Source: Collimonas fungivorans Ter331 | GTDB taxonomy: Bacteria; Pseudomonadota; Gammaproteobacteria; Burkholderiales; Burkholderiaceae_D | Length of the DNA stretch: 64,000 bases | Assembly: GCF_000221045.1 (NCBI RefSeq) | Contig: NC_015856.1 | Location: 186,001 to 250,000, forward strand | Reading direction: 5' to 3' | Shown: piece by piece, positions 15,753-23,792 of the stretch | Layout of the letters: every line of letters begins with the position of its first letter | Numbering within the stretch: position 1 is the stretch's first letter | Translations under genes and position numbers: made by a program | The notes under the pieces: generated by a model | The model's database searches: none | Seen by the model: the letters and a program-made list of their open reading frames with translations, nothing else | Told to the model about the DNA's origin: nothing

Positions 15753-16996
15753 ACATCGCAAATGACACGCCATCGACAGCCAGGAAACCGGCGCTGGCGG
15801 TGATCGGCAACGGCATGGCTGGCATGCGCACGGTCGAAGAACTGCTGAAGCTGGCGCCGGACCTGTACGACATCACCGTGTTCGGCGCCGAGCCGCACGG
15901 CAACTACAACCGCATCCTGCTGTCGCCGCTGCTGGCGGGCGACAAGAGCATGGACGACATCATGCTCAATACGCCGGAGTGGTACCGGCAGCACGGGATC
16001 ACGCTGCATGCCGGCGATCCGGTGACCGGCATAGACCGGCAGCGCCGGATTGTCCGCTCGCGCGCCGGCATCGAGCTGCGCTACGACCGCCTGCTGCTGG
16101 CGACCGGCTCCAAGCCCTTCATCATTCCGGTGCCGGGCCATCAACTGCCGGGCGTGATCGCCTTCCGCGATATCCAGGACGTCGAAACCATGCTGGCGGC
16201 GGCGCGCAGCCATCGCCATGCAGTGGTCATCGGCGGCGGCCTGCTCGGGCTGGAAGCCGCCAACGGCCTGTTGCGGCAAGGCATGGATGTGACGGTAGTG
16301 CATGTCATGGACAGCCTGATGGAAAGGCAGCTGGACAAGTCGGCGGCGGTCTTGCTGAAGAAGGCGCTGGAACAGAAAGGCCTGCGGTTTTTACTGAACG
16401 CTCAGACCGCTGAAATTATCGGCGCCGAACAAGTCACCGCGGTGCGCTTCAAGGATGGCACCGAGATTCCTGCCGACCTGGTGGTCATGACCGCCGGCGT
16501 CCGTCCCAATATCGAACTGGCGCAGCAGGCCGGCCTGCATTGTGAACGTGCGATCGTGGTCGACGATACCTTGCAGACCTACGATCCGCGCATCTATGCG
16601 GTAGGCGAATGTGTGCAGCACCGCATGGCGACTTTCGGCCTGGTGGCGCCGATCTGGGACCAGGCGCGCGTATGCGGCGCCCACCTGGCCGGCGCCGGCC
16701 ATCGGCGTTATGTGCAGCAGGCCACCGCCACCAAGCTCAAGGTTACCGGCGTCGACTTGTATTCGGCTGGCGATTTCATCGGCGGCGAAGGCAGCGAAGA
16801 CCTGGTGCTGCGCGATCCGCGCCGCGGCATCTACAAGCGGCTGGTGATCAAAGGCCCGCATATCGTCGGCGCGGTATTGTATGGCGACGTCAAGGACGGC
16901 CCCTGGTATTTCGAGATGATCCAGGGCCGCACCGATATTTCGGCGCTGCGCAGCCAGCTGCTGTTCGGCCAGGCGCTGTGCGCCCAGGCCGCCTGA
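15749..16996 (+). CDS. NAD(P)H/FAD-dependent reductase of the nitrate assimilation operon (NasB-like electron donor)
   Basis: 415 residues from ATG 15749 (ATGA overlap with nirD); ATG 15743 is possible. Two Rossmann parts: LAVIGNGMAGMRTVEELL (FAD) and AVVIGGGLLGLEAANGLLRQGMDVTVVH (NAD(P)H). TAGVRPNIELAQQAGL and YAVGECVQHR are typical of the NirB N-terminal half, to which the whole protein is related. There is no iron-sulfur or siroheme domain. It lies just before the nitrate reductase gene, so it most likely passes electrons from NAD(P)H to it, as Klebsiella NasC and Bacillus NasB do. Partner inferred from gene order. Confidence 0.85.
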   Translation: MNIANDTPSTARKPALAVIGNGMAGMRTVEELLKLAPDLYDITVFGAEPHGNYNRILLSPLLAGDKSMDDIMLNTPEWYRQHGITLHAGDPVTGIDRQRRIVRSRAGIELRYDRLLLATGSKPFIIPVPGHQLPGVIAFRDIQDVETMLAAARSHRHAVVIGGGLLGLEAANGLLRQGMDVTVVHVMDSLMERQLDKSAAVLLKKALEQKGLRFLLNAQTAEIIGAEQVTAVRFKDGTEIPADLVVMTAGVRPNIELAQQAGLHCERAIVVDDTLQTYDPRIYAVGECVQHRMATFGLVAPIWDQARVCGAHLAGAGHRRYVQQATATKLKVTGVDLYSAGDFIGGEGSEDLVLRDPRRGIYKRLVIKGPHIVGAVLYGDVKDGPWYFEMIQGRTDISALRSQLLFGQALCAQAA

Positions 16997-17008
16997 ACGG
17001 GAGCGCGC

Positions 17009-19756
17009 ATGGATCCGGTCCCGACGTTTCCCTTGCTTGCGGCCAGCCAGCTGGCCGGCACGCTGACCACTTGTCCCTATTGCGGCGTCGGCTGCGGCGT
17101 GCGCGCTACCGTGCGCGGCGACGGCCAGGTCGACATCGCCGGCGATGAAACCCATGCCTCGAATGCGGGCCGCCTGTGCGTCAAGGGTTCGGCGCTGGGC
17201 GAAACCGTCGACCTGGACGGCCGCCTGCTGCATCCGCAGATGCGGGCGCGGCACGGCGATGCATTGCAGCGCGTGTCCTGGGATGCGGCGCTGGACAAGG
17301 TCGCGCTTGGTTTTCGTTCAGTCATCGAGCAACACGGCCCGGACGCTGTTGCGCTGTACGTCTCGGGCCAGTTGCTGACGGAAGACTATTACATTGCCAA
17401 TAAACTGATGAAGGGTTACATCGGCAGCGCCAACATCGACACCAATTCACGCCTGTGCATGTCGTCCGCCGTCGCCGGCCACAAGCGTGCTTTCGGCGCC
17501 GACCTGGTGCCGCTCTGTTATGAAGACCTGGAACTGGCCGACCTGGTGGTGCTGGTCGGCTCCAACACCGCGTGGTGTCATCCGATCCTGTTCCAGCGCA
17601 TCGCCAGGATCAGGGAAACGCGGCCGCAGATGAAGCTGGTGGTGATCGATCCGCGCCGCACCGCCACTTGCGAACTGGCCGACCTGCACCTGCCGTTGAA
17701 GGCCGGCAGCGATGTCTGGCTGTTCAACGGCCTGCTCAGCTTCCTGGCGCGCCACGATGCCGCCGATGGCAGTTTCATTGAAGCGCATACCAATGGCCTG
17801 GAGGCGGCGCTGGAAACCGCCGAGGCCGAATGCGCCGACCTGGCGGCGGTAGCAAAAACCTGCAAACTCGATCCGCAAGACTTGCTGACTTTCTACGAAT
17901 GGTTCGCGGCGAATGAGAAAGTGGTGACCGCCTTTTCGCAAGGCGTCAATCAATCGTCGTCCGGCACCGATAAGGTCAACAGCATCATCAATTGCCACTT
18001 GCTGACCGGGCGCATCGGAAAAGAAGGCATGGGTCCGTTTTCGATCACCGGCCAGCCGAACGCCATGGGCGGCCGCGAGGTGGGTGGCATGGCGAACATG
18101 CTGGCCGCGCACATGGACCTGGACAATCCGCGCCACCGGCAGACGGTGCAGGATTTCTGGCAGGCGCCGCGCATGGCGCAGCGGCCCGGGCTGAAGGCGC
18201 TGGACCTGTTCCAGGCAATCGAAGCCGGCCAGGTCAAGGCGGTATGGATCATCGCCACCAACCCGGTAGTCAGCCTGCCGGATGCGGACCAGGTGCAGCG
18301 CGCGCTGGCCAAGTGCGAGCTGGTGGTGATGTCCGATATCATCGAAAAAACCGACACCGGCGCTTTCGCCCATGTCGTGCTGCCGGCCCTGGGCTGGGGC
18401 GAGAAAGATGGCACGGTCACCAGCTCGGAACGCCGCATCTCGCGTCAGCGCGCTTTCCTGCCGGCCCCGGGCGAAGCGCGCGCCGACTGGCAGATCCTGT
18501 GCCAGGTGGCGCAGCGCATGGGTTACGCAGGTTTCGATTTCAGCGCAGCGCACCAGGTGTTCGACGAGCACGCGCGCCTTAGTTCCTTCCGCAACGGCGA
18601 TGCTTTCGGCCAGCGCCGGGTATTTAATCTGGCCGGCCTGAGCGGCCTGGACCAGGCCGCCTTCGATGCCTTGCAGCCGGTGCAATGGCCTGTCGTCGCC
18701 ACCTCTGCCGGTGAAAAACAGGGTACGGCACGGCTGTTCGCCGATGGCCGTTTTGCCCACGCCGACGGCAAGGCGCGTTTTATCGCTACCGCGCCAAGGG
18801 CGCCGCAGCACGCAGCCGACAGCGACTATCCGCTGAGCCTGAATACCGGCCGCGTGCGCGACCAGTGGCACACCATGACGCGCACCGGCAAGTCGCCCAA
18901 GCTGGCTGACCATGTGCCGGAATCTTTCGTCGACATGCACCCGCAGGATGCTTTGCTGTATGGCGTGCGAGAAGGCGCGCTGGCGCGCGTGTCCAGCCGC
19001 TGGGGATCGATGGTGGCGCGGGTGCAGCATGGCGGCGGCATCGCGCGCGGCAGTATTTTTGTGCCTATCCATTGGAACGGCCAGTCGGCGTCGGACGCGC
19101 GGGTGGGAGCGCTGGTCAATCCGGTGGTCGATCCAGTTTCCGGCGAGCCGGAATTCAAGCATACGCCGGTGCTGGTCGAAGAATTCCGCGTGGCCTGGTA
19201 CGGGTTCGTGCTGAGCCGCGGCCGGCCGGTGCTCGACGACGTCACCCACTGGACCCGGATCCAGGGACGGCGCTTCAACCGTTACGAACTGGCCGGCCGC
19301 AGCCCGATCGCCGACCATGGCGCCTGGGCCGCCGACCTGCTGGGCGTTGCTATTGCCGACGCCGACTGGCTGGAATATCAGGACGCCAGCGCCGGCATCT
19401 ATCGCGCGGTGCATGTGGTGGATGATCGTATCGAGGCTTGTCTGTTCCTGTCGCCGCGGCCGGACCTGCCGTCGCGCGCCTGGCTGGCCGGCCTGTTCGT
19501 CAAGGAGCAGCTGGAAGATGCCGACCGGATCGGCCTGCTGCTGGGCCAGCCGATAGCGAAGGGCGCCGATACCGGCCCTACGGTGTGTTCCTGTTTTTCA
19601 GTCGGCCGCAATACCATTTGCGATGCGGCGCGCAAGCAGGGCCTGACCACCGTGGCACAGGTCACCGCCTGCCTGAAAGCCGGCGGCAACTGCGGCTCTT
19701 GCGTGCCGGAGATTAAAAAGCTGTTGACGGAAATCTCAATTGTAGAAGTGGTATAG
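17009..19756 (+). CDS. nasA: Assimilatory nitrate reductase, molybdopterin catalytic subunit
   Basis: 915 residues. N-terminal [4Fe-4S] ligands CPYCGVGCG (Cys22, 25, 29) and Cys57. The molybdenum ligand is probably Cys150 in NTNSRLCMSSAV-type context (DTNSRLCMSSAV). Molybdopterin-guanine-dinucleotide segments are TGQPNAMGGREVGGMANML, WIIATNPVVSLPDAD, NTGRVRDQWHTMTRTGKSP and the dinucleotide-binding C-terminus near VPIHWNGQ. A BFD-type [2Fe-2S] domain ends the protein (CSCFSVG and CLKAGGNCGSC), an arrangement seen in Klebsiella NasA. Cytoplasmic, no signal peptide. Last gene of the five-gene operon, 12 bp after the FAD reductase. Confidence 0.94.
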   Translation: MDPVPTFPLLAASQLAGTLTTCPYCGVGCGVRATVRGDGQVDIAGDETHASNAGRLCVKGSALGETVDLDGRLLHPQMRARHGDALQRVSWDAALDKVALGFRSVIEQHGPDAVALYVSGQLLTEDYYIANKLMKGYIGSANIDTNSRLCMSSAVAGHKRAFGADLVPLCYEDLELADLVVLVGSNTAWCHPILFQRIARIRETRPQMKLVVIDPRRTATCELADLHLPLKAGSDVWLFNGLLSFLARHDAADGSFIEAHTNGLEAALETAEAECADLAAVAKTCKLDPQDLLTFYEWFAANEKVVTAFSQGVNQSSSGTDKVNSIINCHLLTGRIGKEGMGPFSITGQPNAMGGREVGGMANMLAAHMDLDNPRHRQTVQDFWQAPRMAQRPGLKALDLFQAIEAGQVKAVWIIATNPVVSLPDADQVQRALAKCELVVMSDIIEKTDTGAFAHVVLPALGWGEKDGTVTSSERRISRQRAFLPAPGEARADWQILCQVAQRMGYAGFDFSAAHQVFDEHARLSSFRNGDAFGQRRVFNLAGLSGLDQAAFDALQPVQWPVVATSAGEKQGTARLFADGRFAHADGKARFIATAPRAPQHAADSDYPLSLNTGRVRDQWHTMTRTGKSPKLADHVPESFVDMHPQDALLYGVREGALARVSSRWGSMVARVQHGGGIARGSIFVPIHWNGQSASDARVGALVNPVVDPVSGEPEFKHTPVLVEEFRVAWYGFVLSRGRPVLDDVTHWTRIQGRRFNRYELAGRSPIADHGAWAADLLGVAIADADWLEYQDASAGIYRAVHVVDDRIEACLFLSPRPDLPSRAWLAGLFVKEQLEDADRIGLLLGQPIAKGADTGPTVCSCFSVGRNTICDAARKQGLTTVAQVTACLKAGGNCGSCVPEIKKLLTEISIVEVV

Positions 19757-19820
19757 ACCGGGAAATCTGATTAACTAAGTTACCATTATTTTACTTAAAA
19801 CGAAAATGATGGAGACGAAC

Positions 19821-21458
19821 ATGGTTTTCTTCTTTGCACCATCGCGCCGGCATTATTCCCGTTTAGCCGCGCTGATCCTCGCGGCCGGCCTTGCCATTGC
19901 CGCACCGACGTACGCCGATACCTCCGCTGTCCTTAACACCGCTGCTTATCCGGCGCCACCGTCCGAGCTGTATCCGCAGCTGTTTTCGGCGGTGCAGACC
20001 AGCCAGGTTTTCGAGGACGGCAAGACCTTTGTCGACGCCTTGCCGAAAGGCCGGCCTGCCGCCATCGAAGCCGAGTACCTGCGGACCAAGGAGCGGCCCG
20101 GTTTCGCGCTGGCGGATTTTGTCCGGCAGCATTTTGAACTGCCGCAAGACGATCCGGACGCTTACGTCAGCGATCGCTCGCAATCGCTGCAGCAGCACAT
20201 CGCCGGCTTGTGGCCGCACCTGACCCAGCAGCCGGCGAAGACCAGCGCAGCCTCGTCGCTGCTGCCTTTGCCGCAACCTTATGTGGTGCCGGGCGGGCGC
20301 TTCCGCGAAGTGTATTACTGGGATTCCTACTTCACCATGCTGGGCCTGCTGCAAAACGGCAAGCCGCAGCTGATTCGTGCCATGGTGGATAATTTCGCCA
20401 GCCTGATCGACCGCTACGGCCATATCCCGAACGGCAACCGCAGCTATTACCTGAGCCGCTCGCAGCCGCCGTTCTACTTCAAGATGGTGGGCCTGCTGTC
20501 GACCCAGGACCCAGCCGCCGCCTATGCGCGCTACCTGCCGCAGCTGCGGCGCGAGTACGGCTTCTGGATGGATGGCGAGCGTGGACTCAAGCCCGGCACG
20601 GCATACCGGCGGGTAGTGGCGCTGGCCGACGGCGCCGTGCTGAACCGCTACTACGACGATCGCGCCGTGCCGCGCGACGAATCGTATGCCGAGGATGTCA
20701 ACCTGGCCAGGCAAAGCGGACGCCAGCCGGCCGAGGTCTACCGCGACATACGCGCCGGCGCCGAAAGCGGCTGGGATTTCAGCAGCCGCTGGTTCGCCGA
20801 CGGCAAGACCCTGGCCACCATCGAGACTACGGCGATCCTGCCGGTCGACCTGAACAGCTTGCTGTACGGCCTGGAAAACGCGATCCGGCTTGGCTGCGAA
20901 CGGGTGCGCGACCTTGCCTGCAACGGCGATTTCAAGCAGCGCGCCGAACGCCGTCGGGTTGCCGTGCAAAAGTACATGTGGGATGAAGCCGGCGGCTACT
21001 ACGTCGATTACCAGTGGCGCAAACAGCAGTCGACCGCGCGTCCCGGCGCCGCTGCTTTTTATCCGCTGTTTGCCGGCATCGCCGAACCGGTGCAAGCGGC
21101 GCGTGTCGCGCAATGGGCCGGCAAGGAGCTGTTGAAACCGCATGGCATTGTCACTACGCCGGTCGACAGCGGCCAGCAATGGGATGCGCCCAACGGCTGG
21201 GCGCCGCTGCAATGGATCGCTGTGGACGGCCTTAACCGCTACGGCCTGCATGCCCAGGCGCGCGATATCGCTACGCGCTGGATGGGCAAGGTGCAGCAGG
21301 TCTACGCCGGCAGCGGCAAGCTGGTGGAAAAATACGATGTGGTCGGCAGCGGCGCTAAAGCGGGTGGCGGCGAATATGCCTTGCAGGACGGCTTCGGCTG
21401 GACCAACGGCGTGGCGATGCAGCTGATGACGCTGTATCCCGAGCTGAAACGTCCGTGA
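19821..21458 (+). CDS. treA: Periplasmic alpha,alpha-trehalase (GH37)
   Basis: 545 residues from ATG 19821, six bases after GGAG; upstream ATGs at 19806 and 19809 are less well placed. The signal peptide runs to about APTYADTS. GH37 signatures are PGGRFREVYYWDSYFTMLGL and QWDAPNGWAPLQWIAVDGL. The likely catalytic acid is Asp in AESGWDFSSRW and the base Glu in LVEKYDV. Hydrolyses trehalose to two glucose in the periplasm. Stands alone after the nas operon and converges on an MFS gene 10 bp away. Fungi are rich in trehalose, which would suit a fungus-feeding or osmotically stressed bacterium (inference). Confidence 0.93.
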   Translation: MVFFFAPSRRHYSRLAALILAAGLAIAAPTYADTSAVLNTAAYPAPPSELYPQLFSAVQTSQVFEDGKTFVDALPKGRPAAIEAEYLRTKERPGFALADFVRQHFELPQDDPDAYVSDRSQSLQQHIAGLWPHLTQQPAKTSAASSLLPLPQPYVVPGGRFREVYYWDSYFTMLGLLQNGKPQLIRAMVDNFASLIDRYGHIPNGNRSYYLSRSQPPFYFKMVGLLSTQDPAAAYARYLPQLRREYGFWMDGERGLKPGTAYRRVVALADGAVLNRYYDDRAVPRDESYAEDVNLARQSGRQPAEVYRDIRAGAESGWDFSSRWFADGKTLATIETTAILPVDLNSLLYGLENAIRLGCERVRDLACNGDFKQRAERRRVAVQKYMWDEAGGYYVDYQWRKQQSTARPGAAAFYPLFAGIAEPVQAARVAQWAGKELLKPHGIVTTPVDSGQQWDAPNGWAPLQWIAVDGLNRYGLHAQARDIATRWMGKVQQVYAGSGKLVEKYDVVGSGAKAGGGEYALQDGFGWTNGVAMQLMTLYPELKRP

Positions 21459-21468
21459 CTTGTTAATC

Positions 21469-22662
21469 CTAGTGCTGGGTGGCGGGCTCGGCTTTGCGTT
21501 CGGCCAGCAGCCAGATGACCAGGCCGGCCGCGCTCAGGCCGGCGCCTGTCATCGACACTCCGAACCAGCCGGCGTAGCCGTACATCGCGGTCGACAGCAC
21601 CGAACCGCAGGCGCCGCCGATGAAGTAGCAAGTCATGTAGCCGGCGGTCAGGCGATTCCTCGAGTCCGGATGCAGGTGATTGATGACGCTCAGGTTGGTG
21701 ACGTGGATCGCCTGCACCATCAGGTCCAGCAGCAGGATGCCGACGATCAGCCCCAGCAGCGAACTTTTGGCGAACAGCAGCGGCAGCCACGACAGCAACA
21801 GCAGCGCCAGGCCGACGGAAGTCGAACGGCCGGCGTGGCCGCGGTCCGCCAGCCGTCCGGCGTGCGAGGCCGCCATGGCGCCGGCGGCGCCGACCAGGCC
21901 GAACAAGCCGATGGTGCCGTCGGAATAATGGAAAGGCTCGGCCGCCAGCAAGAAGGAAATCGAAGTCCACAGTACGCTGAACACGGCGAAGATGATCGCA
22001 CCCAGCAAGGCGCGGATACGCAATACCGGCTCCGCCACGAACAAGGTCAGGATCGACCCCAGCAAACGCGGATAGCTCATGCTTTGCGACTGGTGATGGC
22101 GCGGCAGGGCGCGTCCTAGCAGTACCGCCGTCACGATCATCAGCGCCGCGCCGAACCAGTAAACAGTCTGCCAGCCGCCCAGCGCCGACAGATAGCCGGC
22201 CACGGTGCGCGCCAGCAGGATGCCCAGCAGCAGTCCGGTCATCACGTGGCCGACCACCTTGCCGCGTTCCTGCGGCGCCGCCAGGGTCGCAGCAAACGGC
22301 ACCAGCACCTGCGACACCACCGAAAACAGCCCGGTCAGCGCCGTCCCGATCAAGACGAACGCCATGCTTTGCGCAGTGGCGGTGATCAGCAGTCCGCAGG
22401 CGGACAGCAGGGTCATGATGACGATCAGTTTCTTCCGTTCCAGCATGTCTGCCAGCGGCACCAGCAGCATCAGGCCGAGCGCGTAACCGAGCTGGGCCAC
22501 GGTGACGATCAGGCCGGCGCTGCCGTTGGAAATGTTGAAGCGGGCGGCGATGGTATGCAGCAGCGGCTGCGCGTAATAGTTGCTGGCCACCGCGACGCCG
22601 GTAGCGATCGACATCATGATCACCAGGCCGGGGCTGAGTTTTCCGGGTTGTGCTTGTTCCAT
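21469..22662 (-). CDS. MFS transporter, drug/metabolite exporter type
   Basis: 397 residues from ATG 22662, about 12 membrane segments. Reads ATGVAVASNYYAQPLLHTIAARFNI and GYALGLMLLVPLADMLERKKLIV, the DHA1 sugar-efflux/YnfM-like signature, with VPFAATLAAPQERGKVVGHVMTGLLLGILLAR in segment 5. Inner membrane. No adjacent regulator and no clue to substrate. Convergent with treA. Confidence 0.85.
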   Translation of the reverse strand: MEQAQPGKLSPGLVIMMSIATGVAVASNYYAQPLLHTIAARFNISNGSAGLIVTVAQLGYALGLMLLVPLADMLERKKLIVIMTLLSACGLLITATAQSMAFVLIGTALTGLFSVVSQVLVPFAATLAAPQERGKVVGHVMTGLLLGILLARTVAGYLSALGGWQTVYWFGAALMIVTAVLLGRALPRHHQSQSMSYPRLLGSILTLFVAEPVLRIRALLGAIIFAVFSVLWTSISFLLAAEPFHYSDGTIGLFGLVGAAGAMAASHAGRLADRGHAGRSTSVGLALLLLSWLPLLFAKSSLLGLIVGILLLDLMVQAIHVTNLSVINHLHPDSRNRLTAGYMTCYFIGGACGSVLSTAMYGYAGWFGVSMTGAGLSAAGLVIWLLAERKAEPATQH

Positions 22663-22823
22663 CTTGAAGTGCCTTTGAAAATACAAGGCGACACTTTATC
22701 CCTTATCGCAGCGTTGCGCTTTGGCGCTTCGTAAACCGGCTGCCAGCAGGCTGGCGAAATATTGCGTAGAGTAGCAACCAGCGCCTGCCGCAGTCTTTCA
22801 TCCATCGATCTAGGAGCATTACC

Positions 22824-23303
22824 ATGAGTCAAGCCAGCGAAGCCCGTCCGCCGTTCCCGCCCTTCACCCGCGAGACGGCGGCGCAGAAGGTGAGGATGGC
22901 GGAAGACGGCTGGAACAGCCGCGATCCGCAGCGTGTGTCGCTGGCCTATACCGTCGACACCATCTGGCGCAACCGCCACGAATTTCCGCAAGGGCGGGAA
23001 CAGGTCGTGCAGTTCCTGACCCGCAAATGGGAGCGTGAGCTGGATTACCGCCTGATCAAGGAATTGTGGGCCTTCGACGGCAACCGGATCGCCGTGCGTT
23101 TCGCTTATGAATGCCACGATGCCGCCGGCAACTGGTTTCGTTCCTATGGCAACGAGAATTGGGAGTTCGATGAAAACGGCCTGATGCATCGCCGCTTCGC
23201 CAGCATCAACGATTTGCCGATCAAGGAGTCGGAACGTAAATATCACTGGCCGCTGGGACGTCGTCCTGACGATCATCCAGGATTGAGCGACCTCGGCTTG
23301 TAA
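22824..23303 (+). CDS. DUF1348 / SnoaL-like (NTF2-fold) protein
   Basis: 159 residues; the start at 22824 follows [69 protein letters not shown] is the full DUF1348 signature, with [23 protein letters not shown] further on. These are single-domain NTF2-like proteins of unknown reaction, often called lumazine-binding-like or polyketide-cyclase-like. Divergent from the MFS gene. Confidence 0.85.
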   Translation: MSQASEARPPFPPFTRETAAQKVRMAEDGWNSRDPQRVSLAYTVDTIWRNRHEFPQGREQVVQFLTRKWERELDYRLIKELWAFDGNRIAVRFAYECHDAAGNWFRSYGNENWEFDENGLMHRRFASINDLPIKESERKYHWPLGRRPDDHPGLSDLGL

Positions 23304-23318
23304 TTTGAGCGGCGTTGC

Positions 23319-23624
23319 CTAGTGCGATCGCCTGTATTCGTTATAAATCAGCGAGAGCACTACCGGCACCCGGTTGGCGTTGCCGAAATTGACCGGATCG
23401 TCGGTGCGCGGGTAGGCCACCGGATAGGCGCGCAGCATGTTGATCTGCATCAGATCGACATCGTCCGCTTGCGTCAGGGCGGCGATCGCTTCGTTTTCGA
23501 TCTGATGCATCAGTGACCAGGTCAGCAGGGTGTCGGCATTGCGATGGCGCGTCACGATGGCTGCGATTGCGGCTTTCAGTCTGGCAGTCATGGCGTCTAG
23601 CTCCGGTCTTCTGACAACAATCAT
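23319..23624 (-). CDS. Small unknown protein, probably SOS-induced
   Basis: 101 residues from the ATG at 23624; GGAGA (23631-23635) is six bases upstream. Not recognised as a family. It has an N-terminal helix-rich half (MTARLKAAIAAIVTRHRNADTLLTW), an acidic middle and the ending NRVPVVLSLIYNEYRRSH. No signal peptide, membrane segment or cysteine pair. The interest lies in its promoter: a LexA-type box begins 22 bp upstream of the start codon and covers a TATAAT element on this strand. It converges on the DUF1348 gene. Confidence 0.65.
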   Translation of the reverse strand: MIVVRRPELDAMTARLKAAIAAIVTRHRNADTLLTWSLMHQIENEAIAALTQADDVDLMQINMLRAYPVAYPRTDDPVNFGNANRVPVVLSLIYNEYRRSH

Positions 23625-23645
23625 CACATCTCTCCACGCAAATTA

Positions 23646-23665
23646 TACTGTATGTATGTACAGTA
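23646..23665. promoter_or_regulatory. LexA (SOS) box
   Basis: TACTGTATGTATGTACAGTA matches the E. coli SOS-box consensus TACTG(TA)5CAGTA at 18 of 20 positions, including all CTGT and ACAG bases. It sits within a longer inverted repeat (23641-23670, 12-bp perfect arms, 6-bp spacer). The left edge supplies TATAAT for the leftward gene starting at 23624, so LexA would block that promoter. The rightward peptidase gene starts 128 bp away and has its own promoter. Confidence 0.8.
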
Positions 23666-23726
23666 TAATTCAAGCCGCGAAATTACCCAATCGATACCCG
23701 ATCGCTCACGGTCAACCAGTGCAGCG

Positions 23727-23758
23727 TTGCGTCGGGAATCCGCACGGCGCTATACAAT
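23727..23758 (+). promoter_or_regulatory. Candidate promoter of the M3 peptidase gene
   Basis: TTGCGT (23727-23732) and TATACA (23751-23756, within TATACAAT) with an 18-bp spacer form a plausible sigma-70 promoter. Transcription would start about 30 bp before the peptidase ATG at 23793. Confidence 0.45.
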
Positions 23759-23792
23759 AGCGTTCTCTCCATTAGCCAGGATGCTAGTTGCC

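Noticed and set aside
14091-15773. 560-residue leftward open frame opposite nirB
   Set aside because: It lies wholly antisense to nirB and nirD, with His/Ala/Gly-rich sequence typical of reverse frames in GC-rich DNA.
17447-19414. 655-residue leftward open frame opposite the nitrate reductase gene
   Set aside because: Antisense to nasA; composition is low-complexity and shows no family features.
23646-23665. LexA control of the rightward M3 peptidase
   Set aside because: The peptidase starts 128 bp away and has its own promoter-like sequence nearer its start, while the leftward gene starts 22 bp from the box.
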